Below, piece by piece: positions 56,371 through 64,000 of a stretch of 64,000 bases of DNA. This stretch comes from Ophiodon elongatus. Taxonomy: Eukaryota; Chordata; Actinopteri; Perciformes; Hexagrammidae. Made by a program: the position numbers and the translations under genes. Below the pieces are notes generated by a model, which was not told the origin of the DNA, did not search any database, and was given only the letters and a program-made list of their open reading frames with translations. The DNA is taken from assembly GCA_016806645.1 (NCBI GenBank), contig JACSYO010002062.1:3117501-3181500 (forward strand). Reading direction: 5' to 3'. Position 1 is the first letter of the stretch; the number at the start of each line of letters is the position of its first letter.

Positions 56371-57555
56371 ATCTGAAAACTGACGGAATTTTGCCGGCTC
56401 TGGTTTAGCCTTCTTTTGTGGGGAAAACCTGGTCTGATTAGGAGACGGCATTCATCCCACGAAGGATGGAGCGGATCTCATTTCTGCAAATCTGACCAAC
56501 TTTGTTTGGGGACCTAATCCATGACAACCCAGAGTTCAGACCAGGAAGCAGAAGCAGAGTTGTAGTCTTACACCCTTCTCTGCACTTTCATTAGAACAAA
56601 TGTTGTAATAGATAAGAACTTACAGCTGTTCACAATTTCCATTAGGGCAGAAATTCAATTGTTTTTGTCAATTAATCAAATAATCATTAAAAATGACAGT
56701 AGACTAATCTTGTTCAGCTCTTATTTCCATGTAGTTTACATGATTTACAAAATATCACGGTCTGCATTAAGTGTTCTTATTTGAGCTGACATCAGCATCA
56801 CTGCACCATGGGTTGTGGTTTAATGCAGGCAAAGAAAAGCATTTTCCACATGATTCTGATTTTCTCTTATTATTTATTTAAAAAACAAACAAAACAAAAG
56901 AACAAAAAGAACTCTAAACGCTGCTTCTTCTGTACTGGTAAAAAACCATGTGCCCACCCAGGTGCATTCTGCCCTACACCTGCCTGCTCCTAATTATAAA
57001 GCCCAGATGCCCACAGCTTCACCCAATTAGTAAACAACAAAAAACTATCAAAAGAAAAAGCTATCCTAATACATCAAAAATCACCCTAAACAAATAAACA
57101 CCCAGACTAACCAAACAATACTTGTGAACTACAACATCTAAATAAATAGCTCCAACATTCCAGCCTCTTATTGTGCATACAATCACAATTATTTTTATTC
57201 TCATAAGAAGCTATTCCTGCAACATACATTCCAATGACAACTATGAAACTAGAAAATGCATTTCCTGCTGAAAATGCGTTGGAATGCTGAAAGTTCAAAT
57301 TTGAAGCTGAAATATTTGAAAATTTCTGAAAATAACTGAAAATACAGAAAACAGCTGAAAATACAAAAAAGGGAAACTACCTGCTGAAAAGTGTTAAAGC
57401 CCAAAACCATTGAACTGAACTGATGAAAATCCTTGTTGTTGAAATGTATAACTGGAAAGGTTTGAAGCAAAACTGCATCATCTAAGAATCCAAGAGATGA
57501 ATTGCAATCCAGGAAAAGATGGAAACTAAACGATTTTACTGTCACAGTAATAGTC
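56371..57555. other. Intergenic, no gene seen
   Basis: Unique-looking sequence without splice-bounded coding pattern. Confidence 0.4.
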
Positions 57556-57690
57556 GTAAAAGTAGTAGTAGTAGTAGTAGTAGTGGTAGTGGTAAAAAAT
57601 AGAGACAGAAAGAGAGAGAGAGAGAGATAGAGAGAGAGAGAGAAAAAGGGGGAGAGCGAGAGAGAGACAGGGAGAGCGACAGAGAGAGAG
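57556..57690. repeat. (GTA)n and (GA)n-rich simple repeats
   Basis: AGT/GGT triplets at 57556-57595, then GAGA-rich sequence to about 57690. Phe-, Thr- and Ser-rich frames across them are artefacts. Confidence 0.9.
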
Positions 57691-58576
57691 GGTCTTCCCA
57701 CAGGGCCTCCTTCACCATGACCCTTGGTTGCAGAAGTTTGCAATGCAGCTTCTAAACTCTCGAGGAAAGCTCCTTTGGTAATGGTTTTGAAAGCTGTTGA
57801 ATGCTCCTCTGAAGCCAATCTTTCCATAGAGCATGCCTATATGGTATGAAACCCACCGGATTGTTCAGGTAGGGGTAAGTGCTCCACATAGGTTCTGCCC
57901 CAAGTGGTGTTCTTCTAGGAGTCGCACCATGAGTAAAGGAGTGACGCATGGTAGCACCAGCCTGTGACTACATATATATAACAAAAAAATATTATTATAA
58001 TCAATTTAAACATGTGAACAGGATATGACTGCATGTTACTATTATATTTAAAGCATCTGTAAACCAAAATTAAAGTGGATGAAAGGTATATAACGGTTTG
58101 AAGCCACAAACTAGGACATTTTGAAGGAAAGAGAACTTGTCCCTGTCAATAGCAGATTATACTATACATTTTTTCAACAGTTTTCACTTTAGATTAGACC
58201 AAACAGCGATTTTAATCCCATCATGTTTGTGTATTTTTATGGCTAACATTTTTTTTGTCATTATAATTCCCTTTCTAATATCTATTTGTCGTTTTGGGAA
58301 AAAAACTTTCAAACAATTGGATTTATTCCAGTTTCTCACCAACACTACGTTTAACGAGATTATATAAACCCCTCATGATGACGATGTGACCACGGGCCAC
58401 GGCAAGACCCGGATTCAAAATGTACTGCCTTTAACAAAAGAGCTCGCAGTTTATAAAAAGGTACATGTGGCAGTAAGTGACTTATCGAGACCAAGGATTA
58501 CCCCAAAAGTACAATATTTGTTAACACAAGAAACATTTCCACAGGGTATTAAAATACAGGACGTCCATCACATCTA
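57691..58576. other. Intergenic, no gene seen
   Basis: AT-rich; nothing recognised on either strand. Confidence 0.4.
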
Positions 58577-58728
58577 ATAATTAAAAAAGCGTGCTCTAGT
58601 CTTTATTATTTTAATTTAATTCCCGTATATTTTGTATCGCCTGCGCATTATGACAGCATTAGGCGTGCTTTTGAGAAGTAATGCATTGGGACAGCCTTTT
58701 CATAGTGACATGAGATCGCTAACAAACC
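58577..58728. mobile_element. Foldback element, central fragment
   Basis: Matches the central part of the element at 24016-24564 (CGTATATTTTGTATCGCCTG ... GTGACATGAGATCGCTAAC); both inverted arms are missing. Confidence 0.65.
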
Positions 58729-59209
58729 CAAAAAACAGAAAACAGAAAAAACCTAGCACAGTCTGAACTTTGACACCTGTTTTCAAGAATGAAGATGTAA
58801 TTTCAATGTAGACACACGTCGGGTCGCTGTTCTGTCTGGTTCGTTGAGCCATGCTTTGTCTGGTACGTAAAAGAGCGACGACGAAGAAAATGAGGTGAAG
58901 TGACGTACTTCCGGTCCTACAGGAAAATATTCCCGGTTAAACATGCAAAACGCAAAACAAATAAATATATCTGCAAAGTGCAATAGTGTCGTGATCGCTA
59001 CAGAAAGAAGTGCGAACAATATTATATACAGTCTATGGTGCGAACACATCAGATGGTTAACTACTCCAAAGCTGCAAGAGGGATCCCAAGCTTGTACTAC
59101 ATCCCCACAAATACACAATGCTGGCATGAGAACGTAGAATTAAAATAATGGTTAGATATGAAACGCCAAAAAACACCTGTGATTAATTAACCTTTAACCA
59201 GTATAACAA
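58729..59209. other. Intergenic, no gene seen
   Basis: No coding or repeat pattern recognised. Confidence 0.35.
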
Positions 59210-59953
59210 TGTGGAAGGAAAATATTTTATGTGTATGCTTAATAAATGTCTTACGCTTAGGAAAAATAGGAAGCCGCATTAACACATATATTAGGGTTAT
59301 TAAGAGCACAATATTCATAGTTGTATGTATCTGTTAATCACTGACATAGTATTATAAGTTACATACATGAACCAGATCTGTAAGCAGGCCCATAGAAAGA
59401 GAGCCCAGTGAAGGCAGAAGACGACAAGTTGGCGCCTTAGGCTCAGCTGTTGTGGATATTATGGCTAGCAGCAGGGGAATATTATGGCACGGGAAAATAA
59501 ACATGAGGCAGACAGTGAAATAATCAGTTTCGGTATTAAGACGGCGTCAACTGGGTAAAATGGCGTGCGTGAGATATGAGGTCACCTGATACGAGGTCAA
59601 AATGGCCACAGGGGGTGGGGTTAAGGGGTGGGACCGGGGGCTGAACCTGAATCAGAATGTGTCATTATAAAAACTATGTCAATCTGAATGTTCGTGAGTT
59701 GTACTTCCGGACAGCAACTTGAGTTATTTGTAATCAGTGCATTGCAAATAAATCTACGTGAATTGAACTTTGATCCAATCTCTCTGGTATTCTGTGAGTG
59801 GTCTATTACTGAGGTCCCGTAAGTGAGTTCCTGTGGCGCCTCACTAGCAGTCAGATAGGAAATAGTTGTGAAGTTTATACAGAATTAGGTTTTAAGGAAG
59901 TTAGCCATCATCGAGCAGAATACGCAATAAACGGAAGAAATCCAGCCACAACA
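59210..59953 (+). mobile_element. Solo LTR B
   Basis: Plus-strand LTR with ends TGTGG...CAACA, reverse complement of LTR A. It carries a TATA box (TATAAAA, 59666-59672) and a polyadenylation signal (AATAAA, 59747-59752), which fixes orientation. Flanks are similar but not identical (one mismatch in four). No internal genes. Confidence 0.7.
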
Positions 59954-60799
59954 ATAATTAGTCCAATAGATTTGGTCGAAAATGATATGCTAGCAGGATA
60001 ACGTAAACAAGGCTAATGAGCGCGTCCCTCACGTACGTCTCACGTACGTCCCTCACGTGACCATTGACCTTATTACGTATGACGTCACTTGGGAATCCTC
60101 ATTGATGGAGTTGTATGAATCAGTTTAGGTGAAAAAAACTACCGTTATGTTATACACAAATAGTTCCTATGACAGTGGTTCTCAACTGTTCTGGCTGTGG
60201 GACCCACCATCACCCCTTAATGACAAGCCGCGACCCAAATCGAGGAACATTGTCGTACTTACGTTTCACCATGTTTGATTAGAAAACTAATTTTGCGGGT
60301 CACGGTGTTCTTCTATGCTGTAAAATGGCGGGGGTACGTGAAGATTTAAAAATATATATATTCAAAATTAGCATCGACTCAAAAATCCTTTAAAAATATT
60401 TATTTAATACATTTTCAATAAAATATAAGTGTAAGTTCATAAGCTGCATTTTATATTCAGTAGACTATTCAATTTCATTATCCTACAAACCAAGAGTCTC
60501 CCCCATATCAGGATGGTTTGACCCAACCTGGCACACGCCCCCTGTCATCACCTGTCAATCACCGCCGCCTTGAAAAGCTCAAACAAAGTGGAACATAGCA
60601 GCAATGCTGCTGAAAACATGGAGGACAAGAGCAAAACAAGTCGAAACCAGAGCCGGCAAAAAAGTGTGAATAGACGACACTCCGCTGCATAAAAAATCCC
60701 CTTCAAAATAAAACCACAGGATAAAAAAAAAGAAAAAAAATGTAATCAAATTTTTTTTTTGCCCAGGCAAAGGCCCGTGAAAACGGGTCCTGTCCTATG
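59954..60799. other. Intergenic with one hAT-like end
   Basis: CAGTGGTTCTCAACTGTTCT at 60174 matches the common hAT/MITE terminus, but its partner end was not found. CTCACGTACGT is repeated near 60030-60060. No gene. Confidence 0.4.
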
Positions 60800-61222
60800 A
60801 CACACATCAATGGCAGACGCCTAATGCTGTCATAATGCGCAGGCGATACAAAATATACGGGAATGAAATAATCCATTCATTAAAATATGTAATGAGGTGG
60901 CGGTGGCGGAAGGGGGTGGCAGGACAGGTTTGTTAGCGATTGCATGTCACTATGAAAAGGCTGTCCCAATACATTACTTCTCAAAAGCACGCCTAATGCT
61001 GTCATAATGCGTACGCGATACAAAATATACGGGAATTAAATTAAAATAATAAAGACTAGAGCACACTTTTTCCAATTAATAACAGCCCGAGGTGTGGTCG
61101 AGCACATTGTAGCAAAACAAGAAAACAAACGTAATCAGGGAGAAAATACGTTTCTGGTCAAACGTATTTGGGAATACATATTAGTTCTGGGGGAACGTAA
61201 TTTTTAGGAGACAGGGTTGGGA
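60800..61222. mobile_element. Foldback element, rearranged copy
   Basis: Inverted relative of the 24-kb element, with one internal segment present twice (60805-60865 and 60985-61035). Right end AGGAGACAGGGTTG is intact at about 61206-61220. Confidence 0.6.
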
Positions 61223-62008
61223 CTCCAGATGCCCAGTCCTGCTCCCCGGAACCACAGCCTCCGAAGCCCCAATCCCGGCCGCCGGAGCCCCAGTTTCGGC
61301 CCCCGGATGCCCACTCCTGCTCCCCGGAGGTCCCACTACAGCCTGCCAATTCCTGCTCCCCGGAGGTCCCACTACAGCCTGCCGATTCCTGCTCCCCGGA
61401 GGCACCACTACAGCCTCAGTCTGCTGTTCCGAGGAACCCTTCTCCCACCCAGCTGTGGATTCGGACTCTGTGGCCTCGGAGGAGTTCTCGGACTGTCTTG
61501 GTGTTGTTGCACAGGGAACTTTTCTCACCTCCCACGAAAGGCGAAGCACGGCCGGCTCTCTTTTTCCACGACCGTTTCAGTCGCTTTTCCATTTGTCTGT
61601 TGAGGATGAAGGAAAATAACCACATTTAATTATAGATTGTCATAACTTCGCCGTGATACGTAAACTAGCTTGAGAGACAGCAGTATGTACAAAACTCTGG
61701 TTGAAGTTGACAAAGAGGTGAAGAAACTTTGTAAATGGTGTCACTTTAGTCAGACAAACCTTTCTCAGACAGTTTAAACATGGCTGCAGATATGTGCGTA
61801 GCTAAAAGTGTGACTGGTAAACTGGAGCACAGGTTGTCTGCAGTGAGTCTCACGCTAAGAGTTTGACAGTATGACACAGAGGCTGCAGGACCTTCAGTGA
61901 TGTAGTTCACACCACCTGAAGGGGAAATGTTCAAGCCGGAAAGTTTGACCTCCAAGGATTTTGTCAGAACATTTTTCATTTCCATTAAATAATTAAATAT
62001 GGTCTAAC
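61223..62008. other. 36-bp tandem repeat and intergenic DNA
   Basis: 61328-61410 holds about two and a half units around CCTGCTCCCCGGAGG. Both strands are open here (122 and 128 residues), which the repeat explains. A minus-strand frame at 61985-61746 has no family pattern. Confidence 0.4.
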
Positions 62009-62011
62009 TAA

Positions 62012-63941
62012 AGGTGCGTTCACACCAAACGCGGCGCGAAAAGCCGCGTCATTCGCGTGGTGTGTTCACACCAAAAGCTCTTTTAAGAGCCACCCACACA
62101 TTACTATTGAGCAAACTTCCTGCAATATTACTTATTATATGTAGTAGCAGTGTGTCCTTCACAAAACAACCATCCTACACTATAATTAACTATTCAGTGC
62201 AGTGATGGGATGTTATATGACCACATGTAAACAAACATAAAACCATTTGTATATCGCAAAGAAGTTATCATATAAACCCTCACACTGACCTGAACTTTTG
62301 ATATGAACAAAAAATCTATTTCATGAGGAAAGAAAAGCACATGTGGTTGTTTCCTTTGTTTAAGAGTTTTCTTGTAGAACTAAAATAAAGAACATGGAAT
62401 AAGTAACATTAAATTAACTGTATTTATTATTTACAGAATAATTTAAAAAAAATGTGAACAATAACAACAATATGTATTTACAAATAAACACTTCATTCCT
62501 GGTTCGTTCCCTGGAAAGATTGTCCCCCAGACATTTCTCCCAATGTTTCAAAATTAAGCACCACAGTGCTAGCTTCATAAATAAGCTTATACATTTGAAA
62601 TTTAACATATTCTTTTTGCTGGGATGGCAATCTTTCCAGGGAAGGAACCAGGCTTTTTAAAAACAGTTCATCATCTGATGGTGGTGGTGGTGGAGCAGGG
62701 GAGGCACTTCTCCTCAAGACCTCCAAAAGCCTCTCTTCTATCTCCCTCCCCCTCTCATTCTCATTCCACATGGACCTTTTTTTGGTCCTTCTTTTTCCTG
62801 TATGAAATGGAAACATAGTATTTTGTGAAACTATTGCATCCCATCACACACAATAGCTTGTAAATGTAATATTTGTCATAGTGAAATACATACCATGAAT
62901 GCATAAATTATTATTCATACAAAAAAAATGCAATCCAACTTTGGCCATGCACATACCTGAGAGTGGTCTGGAGGGAGCAGCAGCAGGAGCAGCACTTTGA
63001 GGTTCTTCCTCAGTGAACTGATCTGGTTCATCTTTAAATATTAACAAAACAATTTTACAACCCAAATTAAATCGTAATTTTTTTAATCCCTATTCTATTC
63101 CAGAGCAAAAAATACTATAATAGTAAAAGTTATTTTTATACCCTGGTCTCTGGAGGATTAAACTATAATTTAAACCACTTAAACATAGCTTTAACAGAAA
63201 TAATGTGTCGTCACTTGTCAACTAACCTCTCCTGTCAGTCTCATCCGATGGCCCTGCTGTCTCGTCCTCGGCTGGTCCTGTGTCTGGAACGTACTCTGCG
63301 GTTCTGTCTTCCTTCGACGCTCCCGCTCGTTTCCCCCGGGGTAACAAAGGGGTCGAGGAAAGACAGGACCGCAGAGTACTTCCATTTTCTCACTGACCCT
63401 GCTCCTGAGCCACTTCTCTTCTCTGTTTTTTCCTTTCTCTTCTCTTTTAAATATGTGTCTCTGAGACCTTTCCATCTTCTTCGGCATGACTCCTCTGTCA
63501 TGAAACAGACATGCCGGCGGTTGGTTCATATTAAAGTACAACCAATAGCTAGAATCAAGAACAAATATATATAATCAAAACTTACCAGGTAGTCCAACTT
63601 CCTCGCCTTTTGCTCTCCACGCGGCATCTTTTTTTATTTTATTCCTATATTCATAGGAAAACGTATTATAGAGCTCGGCGTGCCCACAAACTGCAACGAC
63701 CAACATCTCCATTTTTTCTGATCAGCAATGGCAGGACGGCGGTGATGACGGGCGGAGCTTCTCAACGCTGATTGGCTTTCGCAAAGCGAATTATTCGCGT
63801 TGCGTCGTTCGGCGTTTTCGCCCCGGGCGATTTGCCACCCGGCGAAAATTCGCTTTTTCGCGACCATTTCGCGTCTGCATTGACTTCGTATGTAATCTGG
63901 TCGTGCGAAAAATTCGCGCCGCGTTTGGTGTGAACCTACCT
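62012..63941. mobile_element. Harbinger transposon carrying only its MADF gene
   Basis: Inverted ends AGGTGCGTTCACACCAAACG and its complement, flanked by TAA on both sides (62009-62011, 63942-63944), the 3-bp duplication typical of Harbinger. The right side carries the MADF/BESS gene reading inward. The left side, where the transposase should read inward, has only about 480 bp without it. Confidence 0.8.
62493..63712 (-). pseudogene. MADF/BESS-domain Harbinger accessory gene, one frameshift
   Basis: Four exons on the minus strand: 63712-63586, 63494-63227, 63031-62957 and 62797-62493. Exons 1-2 form a MADF (Myb/SANT-like DNA-binding) domain: CGHAELYNTFSYEYRNKIKK, AAWRAKGEEVGLPG, then ESCRRRWKGLRDTYLKEKRK and WKYSAVLSFLDPFV. 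Exon 4 ends with a BESS-type motif (DDELFLKSLVPSLERLPSQQ). In Harbinger elements such proteins help the transposase bind DNA and enter the nucleus. In exon 2 the frame changes between GSVEGRQN and EYVPDTGPAEDETAGPSDET, so one base is lost or gained near 63300. Without it the exons would run in phase. Confidence 0.7.
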
Positions 63942-64000
63942 TAAGTGGAAGACTCCCTCCAGCAGGAGGTCCTCCTTAATCCCTGCCCTACCGAGGGCTG

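Noticed and set aside
57249..57827. 192-residue frame rich in Ser/Leu/Thr
   Set aside because: Half of it crosses GA and GTA simple repeats; no homologous pattern.
61181..61603. 122- and 128-residue frames on opposite strands
   Set aside because: Both follow a 36-bp GC-rich tandem repeat beside a foldback element; no start, splice or family support.
1..64000. CRISPR array or bacterial operon
   Set aside because: The tandem repeats present lack regular unique spacers, and the genes have introns; the DNA is vertebrate.

Overview
The window looks like teleost fish nuclear DNA. It opens with the conserved vertebrate head-to-head pair SIRT1 (minus strand) and DNAJC12 (plus strand). Both are split into exons with GT/AG borders, and the repeats are typical of fish: Tc1, piggyBac, hAT and Harbinger transposons, L2- and RTE-like LINEs, LTRs and microsatellites. 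I see no bacterial operons, CRISPR arrays or tRNA genes.

Layout. 1-5.5 kb: the first five exons of SIRT1, a shared 0.8-kb intergenic promoter region, and a complete five-exon DNAJC12. 6-21 kb, 36-39 kb, 44-46 kb and 55 kb: eleven full-length copies (about 300 nt each) of the signal recognition particle RNA gene (7SL RNA), all on the minus strand. They form blocks of 2, 4, 2, 2 and 1. Within a block, neighbours are separated by a decayed Tc1 element, giving a repeat unit of about 1.7-1.8 kb. Ten of the eleven keep a CRE/ATF-like site (TGACG core) 43-51 bp upstream of the RNA start, and all keep a T5 terminator. Most carry a piggyBac end inserted at a TTAA about 100 bp upstream. This array is the main finding.

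10.6-15 kb is a nest of mobile elements: a dead piggyBac transposase and an L2-like LINE, itself split by a hAT element (holding a minisatellite and a Harbinger derivative) and by a solo LTR. 24-30 kb holds an unrecognised gene for an acidic, repeat-containing protein with a DSGYDS motif and a TATA promoter. Beside it is a tandem second copy broken by frameshifts and a 755-bp transposon, and possible further exons. 33.9-36.1 kb holds a C2H2-containing, transposase-like gene disabled by a 22-bp triplication and other lesions. 40-43 kb holds two exons of an unrecognised gene. 42.8-54.6 kb contains large inverted duplications. 56-64 kb holds LINE, LTR, foldback and Harbinger remnants, including a four-exon MADF/BESS accessory gene with one frameshift.

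Only SIRT1, DNAJC12, the 7SL RNA genes and perhaps the acidic gene at 27-29.6 kb look functional. The rest is a mosaic built by nested transposition and segmental duplication. Exon borders were read by eye from splice motifs, and family assignments come from recognising motifs, not from searches.
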